A DNA stretch of 62,709 nt from Bacteroidota bacterium (GTDB taxonomy: Bacteria > Bacteroidota > Bacteroidia > UKL13-3): NCBI GenBank assembly GCA_027487835.1, contig JAIYCU010000017.1:1-62709 (forward strand), in the 5' to 3' direction. The notes beneath the pieces are model-generated. The model saw nothing but the letters and a program-made list of their open reading frames with translations, was not told the origin of the DNA and searched no databases. Positions 43,112 to 52,375 of the stretch are shown here, one piece after another. A program made the translations under genes and the position numbers. Within the stretch, counting starts at the first letter, position 1. Each line of letters starts with the position of its first letter.

Positions 43112-44085
43112 CGGTATAAAACGTCTTTAACTGCTTTGCTAACGCGCTCTACATTTGGTAAGAATTCTTGCACAAATGTAGGGGCATAGCCAAGTGGCGT
43201 ATCTTGCGTATTAACTCGTCTAATAGGCGCGTCTAAGTGGTCAAAAGCTACCTTTTGAACCATATAAGCAATTTCAGAAGAGATGGACGCAAGTGGCCAA
43301 GCTTCCTCAACAACAACTAATCTATTGGTCTTTTTAACGCTATTAATTACGGTATCGTAATCGATTGGTCTTACGGTGCGTAAGTCTATCACCTCGCAAG
43401 AAATACCTTCGTTGGCAAGCGCTTCTGCTGTGGCCAAGGCTACTTTCATAATCTTACCAAAAGATACAATAGTAACATCAGTTCCTGCACGTTTGATATC
43501 AGCAACTCCAATTGGAATTAAGTATTCTTCTTCTGGCACCTCGCCTTTGTCGCCATACATTTGTTCACTTTCCATAAAGATAACAGGGTCATTATCTCTA
43601 ATCGCTGTTTTTAATAATCCTTTTGCATCATAGGGGTTTGAAGGAACAACAACCTTTAGGCCTGGGCAGTTTGCATACCAATTTTCAAAGGCTTGCGAAT
43701 GTTGCGCTCCTAATTGACCGGCACTGCCTGTTGGTCCCCTAAAAACCATAGGGATGTTAAACTGGCCTCCACTCATTTGATACATTTTTGCAGCAGCATT
43801 AATAACCTGATCTATGGCCACCAATGAGAAATTGAATGTCATAAATTCAATTACCGGACGCAACCCGTTCATTGCAGCGCCAACGCCAATTCCAGCAAAA
43901 CCAAGCTCAGCAATTGGTGTGTCAATTATCCTTTTAGGGCCAAATTCCTCAAGCATACCTTGGCTAACCTTGTAGGCCCCATTGTATTCTGCTACTTCTT
44001 CTCCCATTAAAAATACATCTGGGTCTCTACGCATTTCCTCATTTAAGGCTTCTTTAAGGGCTTCTCTAAATTGTATTGATCTCAT
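43108..44085 (-). CDS. pdhB: Pyruvate dehydrogenase E1 component, beta subunit
   Basis: A 325-residue thiamine-diphosphate enzyme subunit that decarboxylates pyruvate (or a branched-chain 2-oxo acid) with an E1 alpha partner. Motifs are REALKEALNEEMRRDPDVFLMGEEV, GPKRIIDTPIAELGFAGIGVGAA, PMVFRGPTGS, HSQAFENWYANCPGLKVVVPSNPYDAKGLL and VEEAWPLASISSEIA. The similarity is to PdhB of the alpha2beta2 type. ATG 44085 is preferred to the TTG at 44106. The alpha subunit is not adjacent, so the complex is split on this chromosome. The last 4 bases overlap the convergent gene. Confidence 0.93.
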   Translation of the reverse strand: MRSIQFREALKEALNEEMRRDPDVFLMGEEVAEYNGAYKVSQGMLEEFGPKRIIDTPIAELGFAGIGVGAAMNGLRPVIEFMTFNFSLVAIDQVINAAAKMYQMSGGQFNIPMVFRGPTGSAGQLGAQHSQAFENWYANCPGLKVVVPSNPYDAKGLLKTAIRDNDPVIFMESEQMYGDKGEVPEEEYLIPIGVADIKRAGTDVTIVSFGKIMKVALATAEALANEGISCEVIDLRTVRPIDYDTVINSVKKTNRLVVVEEAWPLASISSEIAYMVQKVAFDHLDAPIRRVNTQDTPLGYAPTFVQEFLPNVERVSKAVKDVLYR

Positions 44086-44185
44086 GATTATGAATAAGTG
44101 TTGCAAAAATAGCAGCCTTAAACGTTTATCAAAGTATTATTAACAAATATCTACCAAACTTTAAAAATTCTTTTATGTTAACTAA

Positions 44186-44218
44186 TTGTTAAGTTTATAA
44201 AAATATTTCTTAACTTTG
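44186..44218 (+). promoter_or_regulatory. Candidate promoter (TTG - 22 bp - TAACTTTG), near-leaderless
   Basis: TAACTTTG at 44211-44218 matches TAnnTTTG, with TTG at 44186-44188. The predicted mRNA start coincides with the ATG at 44225, so the transcript would be leaderless or nearly so. Confidence 0.45.
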
Positions 44219-44224
44219 AACTTG

Positions 44225-45409
44225 ATGATTGAATTTCAATTACATAAAATTTATAAAGGAAGTGCTTTCGCGCATTGGATTAGGCATGCAGTTCTTTTAT
44301 TAGTGCTTTTTCTGAGTAGTTTTCATTGTTTTCTTTCAGCTCATACGCTCAATTTGTATGGACATTCCGTAAGTTTTCAGTACCAACAACCTCAAATAAA
44401 CTTGGCAAATCCTATCACTTCCCCTCAACTTCATCAAGCAATTGGTCAAGTAAAGAAAAGTGATATTTCTGCCTTGCTTCAACAGTTAGATAGTATTTCT
44501 GTGAATTTTGGAATGGATGATATCGCCTATATACTAATGGCCGATAAGGTGGCTAAGCTTATATATAAGGACTACTTTGAATCGCTAGTTTTTAAATATG
44601 CCTTGTTGCAAGAAAAAGGATATAGGGTTATGTTGGGCTTCGCCCCAGATTTTATTACCGTTTATGGTCACCTTGATTTTAAAGTGCACAATGTTGCGTT
44701 TGTGGAATATGAAGATTTCACCTACACCGATATATCCTTCCAACAAAACTTAGAAACTTGTCAAGAAACCTTGTTAGAACTTCCATTAGAAGGGCGTGCT
44801 ATTACCATGAATGAAAGTAGGCCTCCTTTTTTCAATGCGCAAACAGAAGTCTATAAAATTCATTTTGAATATGAAGGAATGAGTTATGATTTTGCTGGCC
44901 ATTTAAATCAGTCTTTGGTTAATTATTACCGAGAACTTCCTGCCATTGAATTTGGACAAGTTTATTTAAACTATCAATTGTCTGACCCTGCCAAGTTTTC
45001 ACTCGTTGCTAGTTTAAAGGAGTCAACCTATAATATGTTTCCTTCAAAACAAATCGATTTCTTACTTCAATTTGCCCAAAATGCCTTTGCCTATAAGAAA
45101 GATGCAGAATGGATGGGTTTAGAAAAATTCGCTTTCCCCGAAGAAGTATTAGCAAATCCTTTTGCAGATTGCGAAGATAAATCTGTTTTGTTTGCCTATT
45201 TGGCCAAAGAGGTGTTAGACTTGCCTTCGGTAGCACTCATTTATTACGTAGATAATCACCTTAATGTTGGGGTGGCTTTTAATCATAAATCAGCGTATAA
45301 CTTTATTTATAATAATCAGAAGTATCTAATTTGTGAGCCTTCCGGGCTTGGGTTCAAACCTGGAGATAATGTGTATGATGTAAAAAAAGCCAGCATTGTT
45401 AAATGGTAA
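44225..45409 (+). CDS. Exported transglutaminase-like protein
   Basis: A 394-residue protein with an N-terminal signal/anchor segment (VLLLVLFLSSFHCFLSAH, about 23-40). The C-terminal 130 residues carry a papain-like transglutaminase triad: Cys in NPFADCEDKSVLFAYL, His in NHLNVGVAF, and an acidic residue in YLICEPSGLGFKPGD. The N-terminal 240 residues are beta-rich and unassigned. Such proteins in Bacteroidota are predicted periplasmic peptidases or cross-linking enzymes. The TTG at 44216 is excluded because it lies in the -7 box. The stop TAA abuts the SDR stop on the other strand. Confidence 0.72.
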   Translation: MIEFQLHKIYKGSAFAHWIRHAVLLLVLFLSSFHCFLSAHTLNLYGHSVSFQYQQPQINLANPITSPQLHQAIGQVKKSDISALLQQLDSISVNFGMDDIAYILMADKVAKLIYKDYFESLVFKYALLQEKGYRVMLGFAPDFITVYGHLDFKVHNVAFVEYEDFTYTDISFQQNLETCQETLLELPLEGRAITMNESRPPFFNAQTEVYKIHFEYEGMSYDFAGHLNQSLVNYYRELPAIEFGQVYLNYQLSDPAKFSLVASLKESTYNMFPSKQIDFLLQFAQNAFAYKKDAEWMGLEKFAFPEEVLANPFADCEDKSVLFAYLAKEVLDLPSVALIYYVDNHLNVGVAFNHKSAYNFIYNNQKYLICEPSGLGFKPGDNVYDVKKASIVKW

Positions 45410-46108
45410 TTAGCTTTTAGGCCCCTTGGGCTGCAAAGGTCTAATTTCCCAATTTACGGTATGAAAATTATCTGGCATTTCTAAGGCTTGTACTAAACCA
45501 ATTGATATGTCCTCTGGCATGAGCATGTAATCGTGGGGCTTTATACCTGGCGAGTTTCTAAAAAAGTCTGTTTTGGTAGAACCTGGATACACACATGTAA
45601 CCTTAATTCTAAAGTCTCTTAACTCTCTGAATAAGGATTCGCTTAAGCCTTTAACGGCCCATTTGGTAGCACAATACGCGCTTACTTGTGGCATTCCCTC
45701 TAAGGCTGCAGTAGAAGCTATATTAATAATATGTCCGTAAGAATTGGCTTTCATGCTGGGTATGGCCTGTTTAAGGCAATAATACATGCCATGAATATTG
45801 GTGTCAAACATCTCATGCCATTGTTCACTCGGCATGCTTTCTAATCCGCCAAAATAGCCTAAACCCGCATTGTTGATAAGGATATGGATGGCTGGTTCAT
45901 TAGATAAAATGTTTTTAAAACTCGCCTCAACTTCTTCTTCATTTCTTATATCGCAAGTTAAATGGATGAAATTAGGATGATTTATTTCGGTTTTGGTTCG
46001 ACCCAAACCATAAACTTTACAGTTTTTTTCTAATAATTTAATGGCTGCCTGATAGCCAATTCCTTTGCTAGTTCCAGTAATTACCGCAACTTTTCCGTTT
46101 AACTCCAT
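45410..46108 (-). CDS. SDR-family NAD(P)-dependent oxidoreductase
   Basis: A 232-residue classical short-chain dehydrogenase. The cofactor loop is VITGTSKGIGYQAA (about 8-21), followed by LINNAGLGYFGG (about 76-87). The catalytic Ser lies in IINIASTAALEGMPQVSAYCATKWAVKGL, with the Tyr-x-x-x-Lys as YCATK. The Arg in GLGRTKTE suggests NADPH. The substrate is unknown. It overlaps no neighbour and probably shares a transcript with the UbiA-like gene upstream (9-base gap). Confidence 0.9.
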   Translation of the reverse strand: MELNGKVAVITGTSKGIGYQAAIKLLEKNCKVYGLGRTKTEINHPNFIHLTCDIRNEEEVEASFKNILSNEPAIHILINNAGLGYFGGLESMPSEQWHEMFDTNIHGMYYCLKQAIPSMKANSYGHIINIASTAALEGMPQVSAYCATKWAVKGLSESLFRELRDFRIKVTCVYPGSTKTDFFRNSPGIKPHDYMLMPEDISIGLVQALEMPDNFHTVNWEIRPLQPKGPKS

Positions 46109-46117
46109 ATTGCAAAC

Positions 46118-46990
46118 TTAAAGAATAAAGCATAAGAGTCCGCATACTATAAACAAGCCTTCTCCTAAATAACGATAAGATTCATCTTCAACCCAAGCTG
46201 CATAGTTGGGCAAGAAAAACTGAAGTATGCTATTGCCCAATAATATGCCACCAACAATATAAGCACCGCTTAAGGGTGCAATTAGAATTAACACAATGCT
46301 TAAGCAAATTTGCAGGATGAAAAACATCACTTGAAGTTCTGTTAAGGTGCTTGAACTGTAACGTGTAGCAAGGTTTCTTGTGCTGGTGGAAAGGTCGGCT
46401 AAGCATTCAATTTTTGCAATTGAGAATGTGTTATGGATGGTGCTTAATGTAATAAGTGTGCTAATGAGTAAGATTTCTGGCCATACAAAAAAAGCATAAG
46501 TTCCTAAGCTAATTATGGGTAATAATCCTATGGCAAATCCATAAATAAGTGCGGTTAAAAACTCCTTTTCAAAAAGTAAAATTCGTGGGAATTGCTTGTG
46601 TTTAAAAATGTAAAGCGCCGCCAATGCCAATGCTATAATCCCAACAACAAGACGCACAAAATCTAAGTAAGCAAAGGCAATAAAAACATTTATAATAAAG
46701 AGAAGTATAATTAGAATAAAAAATAAGGTTTCATTTTCCCTAAAAAAACGATGTCGAATGCTATTTGCTGTTATTTTTTCGTTCTTAGCATCGAGTAAAT
46801 GATCGGTCCAATACACCAATAAAGCGCTAATAAATAACAAAACATAGGCATACCAAGGTATTTTAATTGGTATAAGTCTTGTAAATGCTCTGCTTAAGAG
46901 ACATGCACCTGTGGCAATGTCTAAACTTAATAAGTGCAACCAAAAGAATAGTTGCTGAAGTGTGTGTGTCGGCTTTAATTTGTAACCCAT
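46118..46990 (-). CDS. UbiA-like polytopic membrane protein
   Basis: A 290-residue protein with eight or nine hydrophobic helices. One conserved-looking polar segment, LVYWTDHLLDAKNEK (two Asp five apart, about 60-74), resembles the first Asp-rich loop of UbiA prenyltransferases, but the second is not clear, so activity is uncertain. ATG 46990 is chosen; its CAT on the plus strand overlaps the ATG of the divergent gene (CATG at 46988-46991). The alternative GTG at 47044 would run antisense to the neighbour's signal peptide. Confidence 0.6.
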   Translation of the reverse strand: MGYKLKPTHTLQQLFFWLHLLSLDIATGACLLSRAFTRLIPIKIPWYAYVLLFISALLVYWTDHLLDAKNEKITANSIRHRFFRENETLFFILIILLFIINVFIAFAYLDFVRLVVGIIALALAALYIFKHKQFPRILLFEKEFLTALIYGFAIGLLPIISLGTYAFFVWPEILLISTLITLSTIHNTFSIAKIECLADLSTSTRNLATRYSSSTLTELQVMFFILQICLSIVLILIAPLSGAYIVGGILLGNSILQFFLPNYAAWVEDESYRYLGEGLFIVCGLLCFIL

Positions 46991-47507
46991 GAAGTATGCA
47001 GCTAAGATAGTAATTCTTTTATGTTTCGGTTTGAACCAACTCACGGTTACCGCACAAGAGGATAATTATAGAGGTCCGGATGGCCTAAACAATGTGTTTG
47101 TAGAAATTGGCGGTGCAGCCATCAAATATTCTATTTCTTTTGAGAAGTACTTGTTTAGAAACGACCGCGAGAACTTTACACTAACAGGTAGAGTGGGCTA
47201 TGGATACCAACACAATGCACGCTGGATTTTGAACCGAGTTTACATGGACAATAGAACAAGTATATTTCCTTTTACTACGCAAGCTTTATTGGGTTCAGAC
47301 AAAAATAAACTTGAAATAGGCGGGGGCTTTACTATGCTTACCAGTGATTTTGCAGATGCCGAGATTGTGCCCACGGGCGTTTTAGGATTGCGGGTAATGG
47401 AAACAAATGGCGTTTGTTTTAGAATTACCTATTCCCCTTTATTAAAGCAAAGTGAATTAATAAATTGGTTTGGGGTTAGTTTAGGATATAATTTCAGTTT
47501 CAGATAA
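46989..47507 (+). CDS. Small exported protein, probably a beta-barrel outer-membrane protein
   Basis: A 172-residue protein with signal peptide MKYAAKIVILLCFGLNQLTVTAQ. The mature part alternates hydrophobic and polar residues in strands (ISFEKYLFR, FTLTGRVGYGYQH, KLEIGGGFTML, VCFRITYSPL) and ends in an aromatic strand (WFGVSLGYNFSFR) with terminal Phe-x-Phe-Arg, as in outer-membrane barrels. An eight-strand barrel is likely. Its start codon is shared head-to-head with the UbiA-like gene. A GGTTTGAACC motif lies in the signal-peptide coding region (47028). Confidence 0.7.
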   Translation: MKYAAKIVILLCFGLNQLTVTAQEDNYRGPDGLNNVFVEIGGAAIKYSISFEKYLFRNDRENFTLTGRVGYGYQHNARWILNRVYMDNRTSIFPFTTQALLGSDKNKLEIGGGFTMLTSDFADAEIVPTGVLGLRVMETNGVCFRITYSPLLKQSELINWFGVSLGYNFSFR

Positions 47508-47539
47508 AAATTGCTTTCTTGCTAACTCAATTTTTCACC

Positions 47540-49171
47540 ATGCAGAAAAAACATCCCAAAGGACTCAATTTCCTTTTTTTTACCGAATTGTGGGAGCGAT
47601 TTGGCTACTATTTAATGATTGGAATTTTTCAGCTTTATCTTACAGAGTCTGCCGACAAGGGTGGCTTAGGTATGGATAGAAAAGAAGCTGCTGATATTTA
47701 CGGAACTTTTATTGCCTTTGTATTTCTAACGCCTTTTTTGGGCGGCTTATTGGCCGATAGAATTTTTGGATATCGTAAATCCATCATTGCGGGTGGTGTG
47801 CTAATGGGGCTAGGATACCTTGGATTGGCTTTACCAGGTACTAGTTTTTTCTATGTTTCATTGTTTTTAATTATACTAGGTAATGGCTTTTTTAAGCCAA
47901 ATATTTCAACCCTTTTGGGCAATTTATACAATGAAGAATCCTACAAAGACATGAAGGATTCTGGCTACAATATATTTTACATGGGTATTAATATTGGGGC
48001 TTGCGTTTGTAATTTATTTGCAGCCTACATGCGCAATAGATATGGTTGGGGTTATGCCTTTGCCACTGCAGGTATAGGAATGTTTATTGGAATAGCAACC
48101 TTTATAATTGGTTTAAGACATTACCGTCATGTAGATATATTAAAGATGGTTCAGCCAGAAGACATGTCTTTGCTGAGGATTTTTATGCAAGTGTTTTTAC
48201 CTGCCATTGTAGTAGGAGTTGGGGCATGGTTTTTCCCAGGAAATATTTTTGGTTCAGACAGTACTGATGCCTTTATTTTTGGTACAATCCCCGTAATTAT
48301 TTTCTATGCAGGATTATACATTAATGCGGCTAAAGAAGATCGCCGGCCAATTGCAGCCTTGTTAAGTATTTTTGCGGTTTCTATTTTATTTTGGGCCGTA
48401 TTTAAACAAAATGGAACAGCCCTCACCACTTGGGCACAGTTTTATACCGACAGAGAGCTGCCAACCGTAATAGAAACCCCTGCCAAAACCTTATACTTGG
48501 CAGAGACCCTCACTTATAAAAAAGACACTGTGGAACTCTTTAATGAGAAGTTTCAAGTGGTTAAAGAGAATGGCAAAGCGCTAAAAACCATTGATTATCC
48601 TGTGTATTATAGGAATTTAGCCCCAGAAAGTTTACCAGCCGAAGGTGCTAAAACCTATCTCATAAATACAGAACTGTTTCAATCCATCAATCCATTTTGG
48701 GTAATTGTTCTTACCCCAGTGGTGGTTGGTTTTTTTGCCTTTTTAAAGCGTGCTAATCGAGACATTAGCACGGCAACCAAAATTGGATTTGGTTTACTTA
48801 TTTCAGCTTTGTCAACCTTTGTAATGGCAGCTGCCGTTTATGTGGGAAGTAATGGCGCCATAAAAGTTTCGCCCTTGTGGCTAATTAGTTGTTACGGCGT
48901 TATCACCATTGGCGAACTATTTTTGAGTCCGATGGGCCTATCCTTGGTGTCAAAGTTGAGTCCGAAAAGAATTACGGCCCTCATGATGGGCGGTTGGTTT
49001 TTGGCCACCTCTCTTGGAAATAAACTTTCTGGTATCCTAGCCACACTTTGGGATGGATATGCGCACAAGTCAAATTTCTTTTTTGTAAATGGCTTGTTGC
49101 TGGGCATTGCAGCGCTAATCATGTTCTTAATGTTAAAATGGCTTAATGGCATATTAAAGGAACATTTATAA
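47540..49171 (+). CDS. Peptide transporter, POT/PTR family (DtpT-like)
   Basis: A 543-residue proton-coupled oligopeptide transporter. The family start FFTELWERFGYYLMIGIFQLY contains the ExxERFxY proton-binding motif. PTR2 signatures follow: LLADRIFGYRKSIIAGG and GNGFFKPNISTLLGNLY (about 113-130), then YNIFYMGINIGAC. A large insertion of about 90 residues sits between helices near 305-395 (RELPTVIETPAK, then YFNEKFQVV-like region), typical for Bacteroidota members. ATG 47540 replaces the TTG at 47519. The transporter imports di- and tripeptides. Confidence 0.93.
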   Translation: MQKKHPKGLNFLFFTELWERFGYYLMIGIFQLYLTESADKGGLGMDRKEAADIYGTFIAFVFLTPFLGGLLADRIFGYRKSIIAGGVLMGLGYLGLALPGTSFFYVSLFLIILGNGFFKPNISTLLGNLYNEESYKDMKDSGYNIFYMGINIGACVCNLFAAYMRNRYGWGYAFATAGIGMFIGIATFIIGLRHYRHVDILKMVQPEDMSLLRIFMQVFLPAIVVGVGAWFFPGNIFGSDSTDAFIFGTIPVIIFYAGLYINAAKEDRRPIAALLSIFAVSILFWAVFKQNGTALTTWAQFYTDRELPTVIETPAKTLYLAETLTYKKDTVELFNEKFQVVKENGKALKTIDYPVYYRNLAPESLPAEGAKTYLINTELFQSINPFWVIVLTPVVVGFFAFLKRANRDISTATKIGFGLLISALSTFVMAAAVYVGSNGAIKVSPLWLISCYGVITIGELFLSPMGLSLVSKLSPKRITALMMGGWFLATSLGNKLSGILATLWDGYAHKSNFFFVNGLLLGIAALIMFLMLKWLNGILKEHL

Positions 49172-49195
49172 AAGATAAACAAACCTTTCAGAACC

Positions 49196-49203
49196 TATGT
49201 TTG
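49196..49203 (+). promoter_or_regulatory. Candidate -7 box TATGTTTG upstream of clpC
   Basis: Exact TAnnTTTG match 110 bases before the clpC ATG, implying a leader of about 100 bases. No clear -33 TTG is seen. Confidence 0.3.
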
Positions 49204-49313
49204 TCTATAATTTAAATCTGTTTGTTAAAGTTAGTAGCAATTATGTGTTTCAAAACTTAAATTGCCATTGACAAAAATTGGAACTGTATTTGAAAGATTT
49301 TTGAATCAAATTT

Positions 49314-51866
49314 ATGGAAGCAAAATTTTCACCACGTGTTAAAGACGTTATTTCCTATAGTAGGGAAGAAGCCATTCGTTTAGGTCACGATTATATTGGA
49401 ACCGAACACTTGCTGTTGGGTTTAATCCGCGAAGGCGACGGAAAGGCTTTGAAAACCTTGAAGGCGCTAGATGTAGACCAGCAAAGAGTTAAGAAAGCCA
49501 TTGAAGATAATATTCGCGGCACCGCCACTAACAATACCAATTTTGTTAATATCCCGCTTACCAAGCAAGCCGAGAAAGTTCTCAAAATTACCTACCTCGA
49601 GGCCAAGATTTTTAAAACTGATATCATAGGTACAGAACATTTATTGCTGTCAATATTGCGTGATGAAGACAATTTGGCTTCTCAAATTTTAGGGCAGTTC
49701 AATATTACTTACGAAATATTTAAATCTGCAGTAGAAGGCAATATCAGCGAAACTAGAAATGAATTGCCTGCAGACGAAGAAGAATACTACGCAAATGGCC
49801 CAGAAGAACGTAAAGTTGAAGCCCGTAAGCCAGATGCAAAGTCCAAAACGCCTGTTTTAGATAATTTTGGCAGAGATTTAACCAAATCAGCAGAAGACGG
49901 AAAGCTCGACCCAATCGTGGGCAGAGAAAAGGAAATTGAGCGTGTTTCTCAAATCCTATCTCGCAGAAAAAAGAATAACCCAATTTTAATTGGCGAACCC
50001 GGTGTTGGTAAAACCGCCATTGCCGAAGGTTTAGCGCTCCGCATTGTACAAAGAAAAGTTTCAAGAGTTTTATTTAATAAGCGCATTGTGATGTTAGACC
50101 TTGCCAGTTTAGTGGCAGGTACAAAATACCGTGGACAATTTGAAGAGCGCATGAAAGCGGTAATGAATGAGCTGGAAAAATCGCCAGATGTCATTCTTTT
50201 CATTGATGAGATTCATACTTTGGTGGGCGCCGGAGGCGCTAGTGGTTCTCTAGATGCAAGCAATATGTTTAAACCTGCCTTAGCCCGCGGAGAAATTCAA
50301 TGTATTGGTGCTACCACCCTCAATGAATACAGACAATACATTGAAAAAGATGGAGCCCTAGAAAGACGTTTTCAAATGGTAATGGTAGAACCTGCTACCC
50401 CAGATGAAAGTATCGAAATCTTAAATAATATTAAAGATAAATACGAGGCACATCATAGCGTAAACTACGAGCCAGAAGCAATTATTGCATGCGTAAAAAT
50501 GAGCAGTAGATACCTTACCGATAGACACCTGCCAGATAAAGCCATCGATGTGCTTGATGAAGCAGGTGCAAGGGTGCACCTAAGTAATATTCATGTTCCT
50601 TCCGACATCCTTGAGCTAGAAAAGCAAATCGAAGAAATTAAGGTAGAAAAAAATCAGGTGGTTAAAAGCCAAAAGTATGAGGAGGCTGCCAAACTGCGCG
50701 ATAGAGAAAAACACTTATTAGAACAACTCGAAACACAGAAAATGCGCTGGGAGGAAGAAACCAAAACCCAACGTTTTAATGTTACTGAGGATAATGTGGC
50801 AGAAGTAATTGCAATGATGACAGGTGTGCCGGTTAAAAGAATCGCACAAAGTGAAGGCCAGCGCTTACTTAATATGGGAACCGAACTTGCTGGAAAAGTG
50901 ATTGGGCAAGATGAGGCCATTAAAAAACTTACAAAGGCTATTCAAAGAACCCGTGCTGGACTCAAAAATCCGAATAAACCAATTGGTTCTTTTGTGTTCT
51001 TAGGCCCTACTGGTGTGGGAAAGACAGAAATGGCTAAAGTATTGGCTAAATATCTTTTTGATACAGAAGAAGCAATGATTCGTGTAGACATGAGTGAATA
51101 CATGGAGAAATTTGCTGTAAGCAGATTGGTGGGTGCGCCTCCAGGATATATTGGCTACGAAGAAGGTGGCCAATTAACCGAAAAAATTCGTAGAAAGCCT
51201 TATGCAGTTGTGCTATTAGATGAAATAGAAAAAGCACATCCAGATGTTTTTAATATCTTATTACAAGTTTTAGACGAAGGCTTTATCTCGGATAGCATGG
51301 GTAGAAGGGTAGATTTTAGAAATACCATTATCATCATGACTTCCAACCTTGGTTCAAGACAACTTAAGGACTTTGGCGGAGGCGTTGGTTTTAGCACCCC
51401 TTCTAAATCTGCAGATGCCGATAAGAATGCTAAAATGGTGGTAGAAACTGCCCTCAAGCGTTTCTTCTCTCCCGAATTCTTAAATAGAATTGATGATGTG
51501 ATTGTATTCTCTTCTTTGGAAAAAGAGTCAATTTCTAAGATACTTGAACTTAACCTAAGTAAGTTACTTGGCAGAATAGAAGAGCTTGGGTTTAAAGTGA
51601 AGTTTACAGATGAAGCAAAAGCCTTCTTGGCAGAAAAAGGTTTCGACCCAGAGTTGGGTGCCCGACCATTAGGCAGAACCATTCAAAAGTTTGTAGAAGA
51701 TCCTATCGCTGAAGAATTGCTAAAAATGGAAATGACCGATGGGGAAGAAATTATTGTCGATTATGATAAAGAAGCTAACCCAGACGAATTAAAAATTACG
51801 GCGGGTGCAAGCAAAAAACCGGGTCGAAAAAAGAAAGATACACCTACTGCAGAAAAGCCTGAATAA
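49314..51866 (+). CDS. clpC: ClpC-type AAA+ unfoldase (Clp/Hsp100)
   Basis: An 850-residue two-ring AAA+ protein that unfolds substrates for ClpP. The double Clp N-domain spans about 1-145. The first AAA has Walker A IGEPGVGKTAIAEG and Walker B VILFIDEIH. A UVR-like middle segment follows (KSQKYEEAAKLRDREK, about 450-465). The second AAA has FLGPTGVGKTEMAKVLA and VLLDEIEKAHP. It ends in a basic tail (KKPGRKKKD). The middle domain is short, which separates it from ClpB. Confidence 0.95.
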   Translation: MEAKFSPRVKDVISYSREEAIRLGHDYIGTEHLLLGLIREGDGKALKTLKALDVDQQRVKKAIEDNIRGTATNNTNFVNIPLTKQAEKVLKITYLEAKIFKTDIIGTEHLLLSILRDEDNLASQILGQFNITYEIFKSAVEGNISETRNELPADEEEYYANGPEERKVEARKPDAKSKTPVLDNFGRDLTKSAEDGKLDPIVGREKEIERVSQILSRRKKNNPILIGEPGVGKTAIAEGLALRIVQRKVSRVLFNKRIVMLDLASLVAGTKYRGQFEERMKAVMNELEKSPDVILFIDEIHTLVGAGGASGSLDASNMFKPALARGEIQCIGATTLNEYRQYIEKDGALERRFQMVMVEPATPDESIEILNNIKDKYEAHHSVNYEPEAIIACVKMSSRYLTDRHLPDKAIDVLDEAGARVHLSNIHVPSDILELEKQIEEIKVEKNQVVKSQKYEEAAKLRDREKHLLEQLETQKMRWEEETKTQRFNVTEDNVAEVIAMMTGVPVKRIAQSEGQRLLNMGTELAGKVIGQDEAIKKLTKAIQRTRAGLKNPNKPIGSFVFLGPTGVGKTEMAKVLAKYLFDTEEAMIRVDMSEYMEKFAVSRLVGAPPGYIGYEEGGQLTEKIRRKPYAVVLLDEIEKAHPDVFNILLQVLDEGFISDSMGRRVDFRNTIIIMTSNLGSRQLKDFGGGVGFSTPSKSADADKNAKMVVETALKRFFSPEFLNRIDDVIVFSSLEKESISKILELNLSKLLGRIEELGFKVKFTDEAKAFLAEKGFDPELGARPLGRTIQKFVEDPIAEELLKMEMTDGEEIIVDYDKEANPDELKITAGASKKPGRKKKDTPTAEKPE

Positions 51867-51907
51867 GCTGGCTTTCCGCATAAACCATGCTGTTAAACAA
51901 AAGTTAA

Positions 51908-52375
51908 ATGAAGCTAAGCCTTATTAGAAACGGTAAACTCCATTTAACTTTTGCCCAGCAAGGATATAATGAATATGCTAAGCGACTTAATTTTTACTGT
52001 CGCTACACCGACGAATTATTATTGGTTCAAACCAAATCTAAAGAAGTTGCACAAATAAAGAAGGCCGAGTCGGATGCCATTCTTAAAAAAATTAAACCCA
52101 CCGATTTTGTGGTTCTATTAGATGAACGCGGCAAGCAATTTAGCAGCGCTAAGTTCTCACAACATTTACAAGATTGGCTCAATCACCATGCGCACATTGT
52201 ATTTGTAATTGGGGGCGCTTATGGATTTTCTCAAGAGGTTTATCAACGCGCCAATTTCCAGTTGTCTATGTCAGATTTTACCTACTCGCATCAGTTAATG
52301 CCAATGTTATTTGCAGAACAATTGTACAGGGCATTCACCATTTTAAAAGGCGAACCTTATCACCACGAAGGATGA
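51908..52375 (+). CDS. rlmH: 23S rRNA (pseudouridine1915-N3)-methyltransferase
   Basis: A 155-residue SPOUT methyltransferase that modifies pseudouridine 1915 in helix 69 of 23S rRNA. The knotted C-terminal half shows the SAM site: VVLLDERGKQFSSAKFSQ, then IVFVIGGAYGFSQEVYQRA and LSMSDFTYSHQLMPMLFAEQLYRAFTIL, and the usual YHHEG terminus. The length is standard. Its stop overlaps the ATG of the next methyltransferase by 4 bases (ATGA), so the two are coupled. Confidence 0.96.
   Translation: MKLSLIRNGKLHLTFAQQGYNEYAKRLNFYCRYTDELLLVQTKSKEVAQIKKAESDAILKKIKPTDFVVLLDERGKQFSSAKFSQHLQDWLNHHAHIVFVIGGAYGFSQEVYQRANFQLSMSDFTYSHQLMPMLFAEQLYRAFTILKGEPYHHEG

Noticed and set aside
52174-52371. N-terminal extension of the methyltransferase into rlmH
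   Set aside because: It reads out of frame through the conserved SAM site of rlmH, and the ATG at 52372 gives the family start and a normal ATGA overlap.
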